A stretch of 64,000 nucleotides of DNA from VAZQ01 sp963835165 (GCA_963835165.1 CAWIGD010000022.1:174676-238675), one strand, 5' to 3'. Numbered from the stretch's first letter, positions 18,216 to 27,437 are shown. A program made the numbers and translations. The notes: generated by a model not told the origin, from the sequence alone.

Positions 18216-19229
18216 TCACTCGCCTGCCAGCGTCCGTTGCCCATCGATGGCACGGCGGATGACTTGGCGAATCTGCGCATTCGACAGGAACAGATCGTGG
18301 TTGATGATGCCCCAGCCCTGTTTCGAGGCGTCGATCACGTGCAACCCTAACCGCTTGAGTTCGGCATGCTCGGCGGCGCCGACCCGGGTGATCCCGCCAG
18401 CTATCCAACGCGACACGGCCAGCGCCCGGTCATTGGTCGAGGTGATGACGGTAATATTCGAAGCAAACGGACCGATGCGTTCCACCGAGGACGAGAATAC
18501 ATCCATGTCGATGTCCGGCGACGCGAATACCACCGTGCCGATCCTTTCCGCGACCATGCCGCCGTGCCGGTCGTAGATCTGGCGTATCGCCTCCATCGTC
18601 AACATGGTGCCGACGCTGTGCGCGACGATATGCACACGGCCGACAGCCGGGCTTGTGATCAAACCGGAAAGCACCTGTTCCAAGGCGTCACGCGACCACA
18701 TGGCGCTCTCACGGTCGTAACCATAGTCGAACAGCTGCGCCTTCGACGGCCAGGAGAAGACCATGGTCTCGCCGCGGAATCGGATGCCATTGGAGAGGCG
18801 CGCAGCGTCGAGCGCCGCCGTCTCGAACGTTTGGTTGAAACCGTGTACGTACAGCAACACGTCACGCATGCCGGCGGCGGGCCCGATCAGATCGCCAATC
18901 TTCGGCACCGTTTCGATCGTCTCGATGCGCCAATCATCCATGCCGATCGACGCGAGCGAAAAACGCCCCTCGTCCGGCGGAGCCAGCTTTGCACGCGCAA
19001 CGCTCATCCGGCCGGCACGGTCCGACCCGAACCAGGGCTTGGCCCGCGCGCCGTTCACCGGCTTGCGAGTGGTCGCGATCAGGAGCGTGGGGTTGGTCGT
19101 AAGCTCCGCCGCGTCAAGACGAGCGGCAGTCCCCGCCAGCGAAGCGCATCCTTCGAGCGCGAACGCCGAGGCGGCCGATGCCAGCACGCGCAACATGCTC
19201 CGGCGCGATACAGTCGTGGGAATCATCAT
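18216..19229 (-). CDS. DUF900-type alpha/beta hydrolase lipoprotein
   Basis: An alpha/beta hydrolase of the DUF900 (esterase/lipase-like) family of about 337 residues. The leader SRRSMLRVLASAASAFALEGCAS combines a twin-arginine-like start with a lipobox (LEGC), so it is probably an exported lipoprotein. The oxyanion region VLLYVHGFNQTF and the nucleophile elbow AHSVGTML (GxSxG-like, Ser in HSVG) are present; a late INHDLF segment may supply the catalytic His. The ATG at 19229 is preferred over an upstream GTG at 19244; neither has a strong ribosome site. The substrate is unknown. Confidence 0.75.
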   Translation of the reverse strand: MMIPTTVSRRSMLRVLASAASAFALEGCASLAGTAARLDAAELTTNPTLLIATTRKPVNGARAKPWFGSDRAGRMSVARAKLAPPDEGRFSLASIGMDDWRIETIETVPKIGDLIGPAAGMRDVLLYVHGFNQTFETAALDAARLSNGIRFRGETMVFSWPSKAQLFDYGYDRESAMWSRDALEQVLSGLITSPAVGRVHIVAHSVGTMLTMEAIRQIYDRHGGMVAERIGTVVFASPDIDMDVFSSSVERIGPFASNITVITSTNDRALAVSRWIAGGITRVGAAEHAELKRLGLHVIDASKQGWGIINHDLFLSNAQIRQVIRRAIDGQRTLAGE

Positions 19230-19885
19230 CTTGACAGCGCACACAGCATCGGAAGGCCCAACCCACTATTGCGGCATGCTTGGCTGATACCTGATCGGGG
19301 CAATAGCAGGGCGAGGGTGCGACCATGACGTGGGATCTGAGGCTTCGCGGGCGGAACTCGGTTCCATGCAGGTAGCTCCGTAATTATTGGTGTGCTCAAG
19401 CGCCGCGCCACGGCTCACAATGACGCAGCTCGTCGACCCCGTGGCCGCGCATGATGCGCTTTGCTCTTGCAGTGCTGAATGAGCTGAGGCTCAGGATGCG
19501 CGGCGCAGACGGTCCAGTCCTAAGACGGTCATGCGTGCCGTTACGCGGATCCGAGCATGCGAAGGCAACCCACTCGATCCCTTATGACGGCTCCTAATGC
19601 TTTCTGTATGAAGCTCTATCTCGCGCTGGCAATACGGCACGGCATTGCATCTTGGAATTTGACTTATTTGCAACGGTTCCTTGAGCCAATATCGCAATGA
19701 TATGCTATCCCTAAATCGCAGGTGGGAGGACAGCATGTCGATCCAGCGGCCTCAGCAGTCGCTGCTTTCCGGCTTGCTCAATTCGCCTTCTTGCGCCCAT
19801 GTGGAGAACTGACGCCGCAATCGATATCAACGGGACCGAGGTTCCGGGCTGCGGAGAGATTTAATTGCGAGGAGGCGACCTGGGG
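19230..19885. other. Long intergenic region with one possible tiny ORF
   Basis: About 650 bases without a conventional gene. The only coding hint is a 25-codon ORF at 19735-19812 (MSIQRPQQSLLSG...) preceded by a near-perfect GGGAGGA site six bases upstream. Its composition gives no recognisable family, so it could be a leader peptide or chance. The stretch around 19590-19720 is clearly more AT-rich than its surroundings, consistent with a promoter zone for the coiled-coil gene. No RNA gene or insertion sequence was recognised. Confidence 0.4.
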
Positions 19886-20257
19886 ATGGCGGGCATGTTC
19901 GGCTTTTGGTCGAGGCACAAGGCGAATTTGACAGCAGCGAGGGCAGGACGCGACGAGCTTCTTCGTCAACGCGACATTGCGATTGGAGAACGAAACGAAC
20001 TTATGCGTCAGCGCGACATTGCGATTGGAGAACGAAACGAGCTTATGCGCCAGCGCGACATTGCGCTCGGCGAACGCAATGAATTGCTAGATCAGCGCAA
20101 CAAGGCGCTCAATGAGCGAGAGGCATTTCTACGCCAGCGCGATGTTGCGCTTGGCGAAGCGAATGAATTTCGACGCCAACGCGATCTGTTGCGGATCGAA
20201 AATGAGCAACTGAAAGGGGGAAAAGCCGAAACCAACGAGCGGGAAGATCGCAGGTGA
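19886..20257 (+). CDS. Heptad-repeat coiled-coil protein
   Basis: A 123-residue protein (ATG at 19886 behind GGAGG; a TTG at 19865 is in frame). From about residue 15 to 112 it is almost pure repeat. A 14-residue unit made of two heptads, of the form RDIAIGERNELMRQ, recurs about six times with slow decay toward the C-terminus (RNKALNEREAFLRQ, RDVALGEANEFRRQ). At DNA level the first copies are near-identical 42-base direct repeats. The highly charged pattern predicts one continuous coiled coil. The first residues (MAGMFGFWSRHK) could contact a membrane. No family or function recognised; copy number may vary between strains. Confidence 0.65.
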   Translation: MAGMFGFWSRHKANLTAARAGRDELLRQRDIAIGERNELMRQRDIAIGERNELMRQRDIALGERNELLDQRNKALNEREAFLRQRDVALGEANEFRRQRDLLRIENEQLKGGKAETNEREDRR

Positions 20258-20448
20258 CTGTGGGCAGTGCAGCCCAATCGGAAGCGCTGGTGCGAATCCA
20301 TTCCGCCGCCGCCCAACTCACCGGTTACGCGTTCGATCTCAAAGGCGGCGAGATCACGAATACCGAGCGGTCCGAGAATGCTCGATTGTGTGGGTTGAGC
20401 TCGCGAGCGGTAAATGTCACTCGTCTTCCCGGTGCTTACCGAGCCGGT

Positions 20449-20479
20449 TCCGGCGCCTCCAAATAAACGAGGCGCCGGA
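20449..20479. terminator. Strong hairpin downstream of tRNA-Lys
   Basis: A perfect 11-base-pair inverted repeat (TCCGGCGCCTC / GAGGCGCCGGA) with a nine-base AT-rich loop, 24 bases beyond the 3' end of the minus-strand tRNA-Lys. It lacks a clear U-tract, so it may stop transcription, protect RNA ends, or guide tRNA 3' processing. Confidence 0.5.
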
Positions 20480-20502
20480 CCGAATTTACCAATCAGAACA
20501 AG

Positions 20503-20578
20503 TGGCGAGCCCGGCGGGACTCGAACCCGCGACCCCATGATTAAAAGTCACGTGCTCTACCGGCTGAGCTACGGGCTC
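20503..20578 (-). tRNA. tRNA-Lys (UUU)
   Basis: Read on the minus strand, 76 nucleotides fold as a full cloverleaf. The acceptor stem GAGCCCG pairs with CGGGCTC, the D-arm contains AGCTCAGCCGGTAGAGC, the anticodon loop is CTTTTAA (anticodon TTT at 20543-20545) and the T-arm contains GGTTCGAGTCC. The CCA end is encoded. Confidence 0.97.
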
Positions 20579-20717
20579 GGTCCGCGGGTGTGTACGGACG
20601 GCCTTGTGCGGGGTCAATAGGCCAGCACCGCCGGAGGCGGGGCCTGTCCAAGCTGTTGCGATCGCCCTATGTTCAGGCGGGGCTGCTGGCCGACCCGCCG
20701 TGCGAGGAGCTGATCCG

Positions 20718-21887
20718 ATGCCGATCGTCAACCGCATTGCCGACCTGCATGGCGAGATCACCGCCTGGCGGCACGACATCCACGCCCATCCGGAGCTCCT
20801 TTATGACGTGCATCGCACCGCGGCGTCCGTCGCCGAGAAGCTGAAAAGCTTCGGCTGCGACGAGGTGGTGACCGGCATCGGCCGCACCGGCGTAGTTGGG
20901 GTGATCCGTGGCAGCAAGCCGGACGACGGCGGCCGGGTCATCGGACTGCGCGCCGACATGGATGCATTGCCGATCGAGGAGGCGACCGATCTCCCATATC
21001 GATCGACCGTACCGGGCAAGATGCATGCCTGCGGCCACGATGGCCATACGGCGATGCTGCTCGGGGCCGCGCGCTATCTGACCGAGACGCGCAATTTTGC
21101 CGGCACGGCGGTCGTGATCTTCCAGCCCGCGGAGGAGGGAGGTGCCGGCGGCAAAGCCATGGTCCAGGACGGCCTCATGGATCGCTTCCGCATCGAGGAA
21201 GTCTACGGCATGCACAATTATCCCGGTCTTCCGGTCGGACAGTTCGGACTCCGGCCGGGCCCGCTCATGGCAGCCGCCGACCGCCTCACCATCGAAATCG
21301 AGGGGCGCGGCGGACACGCCGCGCGGCCGCATATCTCGGTCGACACGGTGCTGGTGGGTGCGCAGATCATCAATCAGATCCAGTCAATCGTGTCGCGCAA
21401 CGTCGATCCGTTGCAGGCCGCCGTCATTTCGATCTGCGTATTTCAGGCCGGCTCCACCGACAACGTGATTCCGCAGACCGCGCTCCTGCGCGGCACGGCA
21501 CGCAGTCTCACTCCCGAGGTCCGCGACCTTCTGGAAAGACGGCTGCACGAGGTCGTGACGGGAACGGCGCAACTTTACGGGGCAACGGCGAAGCTCACCT
21601 ACAAGCGAGATTATCCCGTAACTCGTAACCACGAGCGGCAGGCGGCGTTCGCGGCCGCGGTCGCCGCCCAGGTGGTCGGACAGGAGCGCGTCGACGATCG
21701 CTTCGCTCCGGTCATGGGCGCGGAGGATTTCTCATTCATGCTGGAGGCGCGTCCCGGCGCTTTCATCTTCGTCGGAAACGGCGACAGCGCCGGCCTCCAT
21801 CACCCCGCCTATGACTTCAATGACGAAACGATCCCGATCGGGACCTCGTATTGGGTCAAACTCGTGGAAACTGCGTTGCCCGGGTAA
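20718..21887 (+). CDS. M20-family amidohydrolase (hippurate hydrolase/aminoacylase-like)
   Basis: A 389-residue metallohydrolase of the M20D family that releases amino acids from N-acyl or similar conjugates. Metal-binding segments are visible: GLRADMDALPI, MHACGHDGHTAMLLG (Cys/His ligands), the QPAEEGGAGG catalytic Glu pair, a dimerisation-domain His in GRGGHAARPH, and MGAEDFSFM near the C-terminus. A GAGGAGC ribosome site precedes the ATG at 20718. No signal peptide, so it is cytoplasmic. It stands alone between tRNA-Lys and the glucan locus. The exact substrate is not predictable. Confidence 0.88.
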   Translation: MPIVNRIADLHGEITAWRHDIHAHPELLYDVHRTAASVAEKLKSFGCDEVVTGIGRTGVVGVIRGSKPDDGGRVIGLRADMDALPIEEATDLPYRSTVPGKMHACGHDGHTAMLLGAARYLTETRNFAGTAVVIFQPAEEGGAGGKAMVQDGLMDRFRIEEVYGMHNYPGLPVGQFGLRPGPLMAAADRLTIEIEGRGGHAARPHISVDTVLVGAQIINQIQSIVSRNVDPLQAAVISICVFQAGSTDNVIPQTALLRGTARSLTPEVRDLLERRLHEVVTGTAQLYGATAKLTYKRDYPVTRNHERQAAFAAAVAAQVVGQERVDDRFAPVMGAEDFSFMLEARPGAFIFVGNGDSAGLHHPAYDFNDETIPIGTSYWVKLVETALPG

Positions 21888-21923
21888 GGTCGTCAGTCGT
21901 CGATCAACAATCGCCTGATCTCA

Positions 21924-24557
21924 TCACTGATTGCTGACCACCGATTTCTGATCAACCGGGGCCTTGGCGACCACGGCACGTCCGGGCAGGGCGATCCTCG
22001 CTTTGATACCGTGCCAGTAGGCGAAGTTGTTGAAACGCGAGGCTTCCAAGGCGCCAATTGCCACGGCCGCGAGGAACGGCAGGCTCTGCACCACGAGCAC
22101 CACGGCGAAAATGTTGATCTCGCGGATTTGCTTGTAGTTCGTGGCCACGACGATCACCGCGCCGATCAGCAGCAATGCGGCCAGCACCGCCTCCCAAAAG
22201 GCTGGAAAGTCGGGCCCCTTCGAGGTTGCCCCGCCCTTGGCGGTGCGCATGAACGGAAGGCTCTCCTTCCATATGCCATAGCCGACTGCACGCGCGACGG
22301 TCCACTGCACCGACATGGCGGCCACCACCGCCGCCATCATCTGGCCGAATGAAATCGCAACCCTCAGGCGGTAAAGCGCGATGAAATGGGCGAACGTAAC
22401 CACGAAAGCCGCGAGAATCGGCAGCGTGAGGATCATGTCGGGAATGGCGATGCCGGCGAAGGCGACGACAGGCACCCAGACCAGGTTGAGGATCGCGACC
22501 ACCACCCCGATCGCTTCCGCGCCCAGCCAATTCAGCCAGCCGACGCCAAACTCGCGCTTCTGCTCGCGCGTCAGCCCCCCGACACGCGGCAACAGATGGC
22601 GCCAGTGCTTCCGCAGGATCTGGAAGCCGCCGTAGGCCCAGCGATGGCGCTGCTTCTTGAAAGCGTCGAAGGTGTCGGGCAGGAGACCATGCCCGTAGCG
22701 TCGATTGGTGTAATGGATCTGCCAGCCCTGCTCGAGCACCAGCAGGCCCAGATCGCAGTCCTCGACAATGGTGTCGCTCGACCAGCCGCCGGCCGAGTTG
22801 AGCGCGGCGCGGCGGATCAGGCACATGGTGCCGTGAACGATAATGGCATTGGCCTCGTTGCGCTGGACCATGCCGATGTCGAAGAAGCCGGCATACTCGC
22901 CGTTCATGGCGTGATGCATGACGGTGCGTTCGCCGTCACGATGATCCTGCGGCGCTTGGATCATGCCGACCTTCGTATCGACGAAGGCGGGGACCAGATC
23001 CTTGAGCCAGTCCGGCCGCACCACGTAATCGGCGTCGATTACACCGATGATCTCGGCATCTGCAGCGGTGTGTGCAAGCGCCAGCCGCAGTGCGCCCGCC
23101 TTGTACCCGGCGACATTATCATCATGGATGAACTTGAAACGTTCACCGAGCGTACGGCAATGCTCCTCGATCGGACGCCAAAACGTCGGGTCAGGCGTGT
23201 TGTTGATGACCACGACGCATTCGAAGTTGGGATAATCGAGGCGGGCAACCGCATCGAGCGTGGCCTTGAGCATGTCCGGCGGCTCACGATGCGCCGGGAC
23301 GTGGATCGATACTTTCGGCGCAAAACCGTCCGGAGCGGGCAGGGCGGCGGCGATCAGGCGACGCGGCCCGCGCCCAAAGGCGATGGCTGCGATCTCTTCG
23401 ATGCGAGCGAGCGCGATCGCCGCCAGCGGGATGAGCAGGACGATACCTAGCCCGAGCGCGAAAGCGGCGCCGAGCACGAAATAGTGGGTCTGCCAAAAGG
23501 CGAAGATCGTCGCAAACCAGGCGCCGACCACGTTCGCGGCAACCGCAAGCGTTACAGCCTCGCCGAATGTGGCATTGCTTCGCGCCAGGATCGGAAGCGA
23601 CAACAACAGGCCGAGCAAAACGGCGAGACCGCCGAGCTTCCAATGGTCGGGGTCATTGACAAGTCCGGCCCAGCTGAACTTGGCGTGCCTCGAGGCATCA
23701 AACATGCCCCAATACATGCCGACGCCGCCTTCGTTGGTCTTCCATGGCTGGTCGAAGGCCTCGATGATGTTGTAGTCGATGCCATACGCCTCGGCGCGCG
23801 AGATAAAATCCCGGAGCACCGTCGCCTGTTCGATGCGACCGGGATTGGCCTTGAGCATGTTGTAGCCCGCGCTCGGCCAGCCGAATTCGGCGATCACGAT
23901 GCGTTTGCCCGGGTGTATCGCGCGCAGCTTGTTGTAGTGGGCGATGGTTTCATCGACCACTTTCTCAGCCGGGATCCCGACCCAGTATTCAAGGATATGG
24001 GCGGCAATGAAATCGACCGCTGAGGCGAGCTCGGGATGGTCCCTCCAGACCGTCCAGATTTCACCCGTGGTAACCGGAACCGGGCTCATGCGCTTTACGC
24101 GCTGAATGAGAGCCTTGAGCTCGTCTATCGTCTTGTCGGCCCGCAGCGTGGTCTCGTTGCCGACTACGATAGCGTTGATGTTGGTGTAGCGACGAGCGAG
24201 GGCGATCGCGGACTGGATTTCCCGCTCGTTGCGGGCTTCATTCTTGTCGATCCAGATCCCCAGCGTGACCTTAAGACCGAACTCCGCGGCAATCGCGGGC
24301 ACGAGTTCACCGCCGCCAGTCGAACTGTAGGTACGAATGGTGTTGGTGTACGGGCTGAGGATCTTCAGGTCGGCACGAATTTGCTCGGGCGTCGGGCGGT
24401 CGCCGTAGTCCGGATGTTGTGACTGGGCATAGGGCGAATAGGAGACGCTCGCGAGCGGAGCGTCGATATTGGCGACCGCCTGTTGCCGTTGGAGAAGACT
24501 CCACAAGCCGGCATGCATGCAGACGACGAGCGCCACCACAGCAGCGACGGAGCGCAT
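21924..24557 (-). CDS. ndvB: NdvB-like beta-glucan synthase: GH17-like domain fused to GT2 glycosyltransferase
   Basis: An 877-residue membrane enzyme. After one N-terminal helix comes a GH17-like domain with both catalytic Glu motifs, VVGNETTL and IAEFGWPSAG. Membrane helices follow, then a processive GT2 domain with VIDADY (DxD), EDCDLG and the KKQRHRWAYGG (QxxRW) motif, and more C-terminal helices. This architecture is that of Bradyrhizobium NdvB, which makes the beta-1,3 backbone of cyclic beta-(1,3)/(1,6)-glucan; its GH17 part acts as a non-Leloir transglycosylase. An alternative TTG start lies at 24614. A glucan-biosynthesis small gene and an ndvC-like gene lie next to it. Confidence 0.83.
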   Translation of the reverse strand: MRSVAAVVALVVCMHAGLWSLLQRQQAVANIDAPLASVSYSPYAQSQHPDYGDRPTPEQIRADLKILSPYTNTIRTYSSTGGGELVPAIAAEFGLKVTLGIWIDKNEARNEREIQSAIALARRYTNINAIVVGNETTLRADKTIDELKALIQRVKRMSPVPVTTGEIWTVWRDHPELASAVDFIAAHILEYWVGIPAEKVVDETIAHYNKLRAIHPGKRIVIAEFGWPSAGYNMLKANPGRIEQATVLRDFISRAEAYGIDYNIIEAFDQPWKTNEGGVGMYWGMFDASRHAKFSWAGLVNDPDHWKLGGLAVLLGLLLSLPILARSNATFGEAVTLAVAANVVGAWFATIFAFWQTHYFVLGAAFALGLGIVLLIPLAAIALARIEEIAAIAFGRGPRRLIAAALPAPDGFAPKVSIHVPAHREPPDMLKATLDAVARLDYPNFECVVVINNTPDPTFWRPIEEHCRTLGERFKFIHDDNVAGYKAGALRLALAHTAADAEIIGVIDADYVVRPDWLKDLVPAFVDTKVGMIQAPQDHRDGERTVMHHAMNGEYAGFFDIGMVQRNEANAIIVHGTMCLIRRAALNSAGGWSSDTIVEDCDLGLLVLEQGWQIHYTNRRYGHGLLPDTFDAFKKQRHRWAYGGFQILRKHWRHLLPRVGGLTREQKREFGVGWLNWLGAEAIGVVVAILNLVWVPVVAFAGIAIPDMILTLPILAAFVVTFAHFIALYRLRVAISFGQMMAAVVAAMSVQWTVARAVGYGIWKESLPFMRTAKGGATSKGPDFPAFWEAVLAALLLIGAVIVVATNYKQIREINIFAVVLVVQSLPFLAAVAIGALEASRFNNFAYWHGIKARIALPGRAVVAKAPVDQKSVVSNQ

Positions 24558-24738
24558 AGAACAACTACCACGCGGGGCAGAAGACAGAGACCCGAACCTG
24601 TCCCCTAGGTTCAACCAAGGTCGTCGATAGCGTACCTTAGCGAGAGGTGATTTAGCAAGTAGCCATCAGTCATGGCCGTTTCAAGGAATACAACAACACT
24701 ACAAAAAAAACGTTCCGAAAAAATCTAAACAGTCATTC

Positions 24739-24792
24739 TGAACGTCTGTACAGCTTAGCGCAGCTCTCGCTGAACGTTTGTACAGATTAGCG
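24739..24792. repeat. Pair of 22-base direct repeats beyond the small glucan gene
   Basis: Two near-identical 22-base copies at 24739-24760 and 24771-24792 differ at two positions and both contain the palindrome TGTACA. They start 32 bases apart. The second covers the stop codon of the minus-strand gene at 24787, so the left copy looks like a duplication of that gene's 3' end. Could be a protein-binding pair or a small duplication scar. Confidence 0.55.
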
Positions 24793-25248
24793 ATTGGTCG
24801 TGCCGCTGGGCGCGGCCGCCGTGCCCTGCGTCTCCGCGCTCGGATTGATCCAACAGCTGTGTACACGTCCGTTGAGCGTGTCCGGAGCCTTGGGATCAAT
24901 GTTTCCCTGGCGGACGAGGCAGCGGAAGGTGGCCTGGATATGGCCCGCCGGACAGCCGAACCGGTCGTAAAGGTCGAGATGGCGGAAGGCGGTATCGAGG
25001 TCGTCGCGCCAGAGCAGGCTGACCACCCGCCGGCCCAGCCACAGGCATTCCGGGTTGGCGGCAGGGCCGCCCAACAGCTTCTCTGCTTCGGCAAATTCGT
25101 CGATCTTCTTCTGCGCGTCCTTGACGTCGCCCGCCGGCGGCTTCTCGGCCGGCTTTTGGTCCGTACTCTGGGCAAATGTGGGCCAGGCGACGAACAACAT
25201 CGCCGCGCTAAGGCCGGCGGTGAGGAGACGCAGACTGTTACGGGGCAT
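24787..25248 (-). CDS. Small secreted protein of the cyclic beta-glucan locus
   Basis: A 153-residue protein from the ATG at 25248 (the frame extends 19 codons further, without support). It has a signal peptide ending near WPTFAQS, a charged linker (KPAEKPPAGDVKDAQKKIDEF) and a conserved C-terminal part with several Cys (PECLWLG, DRFGCPAGH, FRCLVRQG, HSCWINP). Short proteins of this kind next to ndvB/ndvC in Bradyrhizobium are annotated as beta-1,3/beta-1,6-glucan biosynthesis proteins. No enzymatic motif is visible; it may be an envelope accessory factor. Probably cotranscribed with ndvB, about 230 bases downstream. Confidence 0.7.
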   Translation of the reverse strand: MPRNSLRLLTAGLSAAMLFVAWPTFAQSTDQKPAEKPPAGDVKDAQKKIDEFAEAEKLLGGPAANPECLWLGRRVVSLLWRDDLDTAFRHLDLYDRFGCPAGHIQATFRCLVRQGNIDPKAPDTLNGRVHSCWINPSAETQGTAAAPSGTTNR

Positions 25249-25492
25249 GGTTGCTCTGAATTTTCGGGCTTTGCGGCCGGTGGGTCGCTTCACATGCGGA
25301 CCCATTCGGTCAGCATTGCGGCGAACGTCGCGGCCTCGATTGCACGATGATTAAAGCAGCCGCGTGACGTGACGCCAAGATGGGAAAGGGAAGGGAGGCG
25401 AAAAAATCGCGCGGGGCCGCCGAGGCCGGCGCTTGGCACCGTCGTTGGAGCAGGATAAGCGAGGCGTCCGGGGATGGGCTGGACCGACCGCA

Positions 25493-27091
25493 ATGGGCGT
25501 TGTGAGTGCGCTTTTCGCGATTGCCGCTGCGGCGATCGTGGCGGTATGGGGATGGCTCGGATCCACGGTCCAGATGCCGCCGTCGCCGCTCGCTTCAGGC
25601 GGGAAGCTTTATTGCATCTCGTACGCGCCTTTCCGAGGGGATCAGAACCCGTTCGGCCCGGATGTTCCCATCGACCCGCGGCAGATCGACGAGGATCTGG
25701 CCCAGCTCAAGCAGATCACCGATTGCGTAAGGACCTACTCGATCGATCACGGGCTCGACCAAATCCCGGAAATCGCCAGACGTCACGGGATGAAGGTGCT
25801 GCAAGGCCTGTGGCTGTCCAACCAGCCGGATCGTAGCCGCCACCAGGTCGAGACTGCGATCGCCCTGGCGAAGCGGTTTCCGGACGTGATCGCCGCAGTC
25901 ATCGTGGGCAACGAGGTCTTGCTGCGGGGCGAGATGTCGGGCCCCGACCTGGTCCGGATCATCCGCGAGGTCAAGGCGCAGGTCTCGATGCCGGTGACGT
26001 ATGCCGACGTGTGGGAATTCTGGCTGCGTCACCGCGAGGTCGCCGCGGCCGTCGATTTCGTCAGCATCCACATCCTGCCCTACTGGGAGGACTTCCCCAT
26101 TCCCGCGCGCGACGCGCCCAGCCACGTCGATGCCATTCGCAGGCGAATGGTCGCCGCCTTTCCCGACAAAGACATTCTGGTGGGCGAATTCGGCTGGCCC
26201 AGCGCCGGCCGCATGCGCGAAGGCGCCTTGCCGTCGCCCGTCAACCAGGCGCGCGTAATGCACGAGGTGCTCGCGCATGCCAGGCGTGAGAACTATCGGG
26301 TGAACCTGATCGAGGCCTACGACCAACCGTGGAAGCGCCAGCTCGAGGGTACCGTCGGGGGCCATTGGGGCGTCTACGATGCCTACCGCCGGCAGGCGAA
26401 GTTCGCCTGGGGTGGCTTGGTTTCCAACCATCCGCACTGGGGTTGGCAGGCCGCGGGCGGCGTGGGGCTCGCTGCCGTCGTTTTTGGCGTCGCATTGGCC
26501 GCGCGCCGGGGCATGGCGGCGGCTCCAAATGCCGCCGGGTGGTTGCGTATCGCGGCAATTGCGATCGCCTCCGGAGCCTCGATCGGTTGGACGGTCGAGA
26601 ACGTACCGCTCGAAAGTCTCACCCTTGGCGACTGGCTGCGCTGCCTCGCCTGGGCCGCCGTCGCTTTGATGGCACCGGTCGTAAGCGCCGCGGCGCTGGC
26701 GTCCGGGGCGCGGCCGCCGAGTTTTGCGCAGATTCTCGGCCGCGCGGAGCAACGCCCCCGCGCCGCGATGTCGCTTTTCCTCGGCCTCATTCTGCTGATG
26801 ACGGCGGTGCTTTCGGTGCAGGCGGCGCTCGGCCTGGTATTCGATGGCCGCTATCGGGATTTCCCATTCGCGCCGCTCACCGGCGCCGCGATTCCACTGC
26901 TTGTGCTGGGGAGATGGAGACGGCGTTCGAACGTGCCAGCGGCCGAGAAGGCGATGGCGGTCACCCTGGCCGTGTCGGCCGTCTACATCGTGGGCAACGA
27001 AAGCGTGGCCAACTGGCAGGCGTTGTGGTTCTCGGCTGGCTTGCTCGCGCTGGCTCTCACTCTGGTGCAGGCGCGGGACGCGCCAGGCTGA
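25493..27091 (+). CDS. ndvC: NdvC-like GH17/transmembrane glucan beta-1,6 branching protein
   Basis: A 532-residue protein from the ATG at 25493 (a TTG at 25433 is in frame). It has an N-terminal membrane anchor, then a GH17-like domain (about 40-310) with IVGNEVLLRGE and LVGEFGWPSAGR as the two catalytic Glu segments, then seven or so membrane helices. Size and architecture match B. japonicum NdvC (about 62 kDa), implicated in beta-1,6 linkages of cyclic glucan. It is transcribed divergently from the small gene and ndvB. Its 3' end overlaps the convergent gene by 35 bases. GH17 similarity with ndvB suggests a shared ancestor. Confidence 0.82.
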   Translation: MGVVSALFAIAAAAIVAVWGWLGSTVQMPPSPLASGGKLYCISYAPFRGDQNPFGPDVPIDPRQIDEDLAQLKQITDCVRTYSIDHGLDQIPEIARRHGMKVLQGLWLSNQPDRSRHQVETAIALAKRFPDVIAAVIVGNEVLLRGEMSGPDLVRIIREVKAQVSMPVTYADVWEFWLRHREVAAAVDFVSIHILPYWEDFPIPARDAPSHVDAIRRRMVAAFPDKDILVGEFGWPSAGRMREGALPSPVNQARVMHEVLAHARRENYRVNLIEAYDQPWKRQLEGTVGGHWGVYDAYRRQAKFAWGGLVSNHPHWGWQAAGGVGLAAVVFGVALAARRGMAAAPNAAGWLRIAAIAIASGASIGWTVENVPLESLTLGDWLRCLAWAAVALMAPVVSAAALASGARPPSFAQILGRAEQRPRAAMSLFLGLILLMTAVLSVQAALGLVFDGRYRDFPFAPLTGAAIPLLVLGRWRRRSNVPAAEKAMAVTLAVSAVYIVGNESVANWQALWFSAGLLALALTLVQARDAPG

Positions 27092-27437
27092 GGATCAACA
27101 GCGCGGCCGCCAGGCCGGCAAGATCGGCATTATGCAGGACCAGGCCGAACGCGGTGGCAGCGAGCGCGACCAATATCAGCGCGATCGATGGCCGGACCAG
27201 ATTGAGCAAGGCCGCCGCGAGCGCAACCCAGCCGAACACCGAGTGGTTGTACAGGACGATGGCGAGCCTGAATGTGGTGCACAGCCAGGAACTGAGGCCG
27301 CCTTGGCAGGCCAGCGAGACCTGCGCATATTCGATCGCGAGATAGCGCAGATAAAGCGCCTCGCCGAGCGAGAGCAGGCCAACCAGCAGCAGCCAATTGG
27401 TCTGGCGGGCGGTGGGCAGAAAGAGCCGGGATTGCAT
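27057..27437 (-). CDS. Small four-helix membrane protein, unknown function
   Basis: A 126-residue hydrophobic protein from the ATG at 27437. The segment WLLLVGLLSLGEALYLRYLAIEY is the first helix; SLACQGGLSSWLCTTF holds two Cys facing a loop; two more helices follow and the tail is ARPAPAPE. No family name is recognised. Its 3' end overlaps ndvC in convergent orientation. In rhizobia genes of this type often sit beside glycan loci, but here the link is only positional. Confidence 0.55.
   Translation of the reverse strand: MQSRLFLPTARQTNWLLLVGLLSLGEALYLRYLAIEYAQVSLACQGGLSSWLCTTFRLAIVLYNHSVFGWVALAAALLNLVRPSIALILVALAATAFGLVLHNADLAGLAAALLILSLARPAPAPE

Noticed and set aside
20254..20466. 70-codon frame starting with GTG overlapping the coiled-coil stop
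   Set aside because: No recognisable features; its end runs into the hairpin downstream of tRNA-Lys, so it is more likely non-coding.
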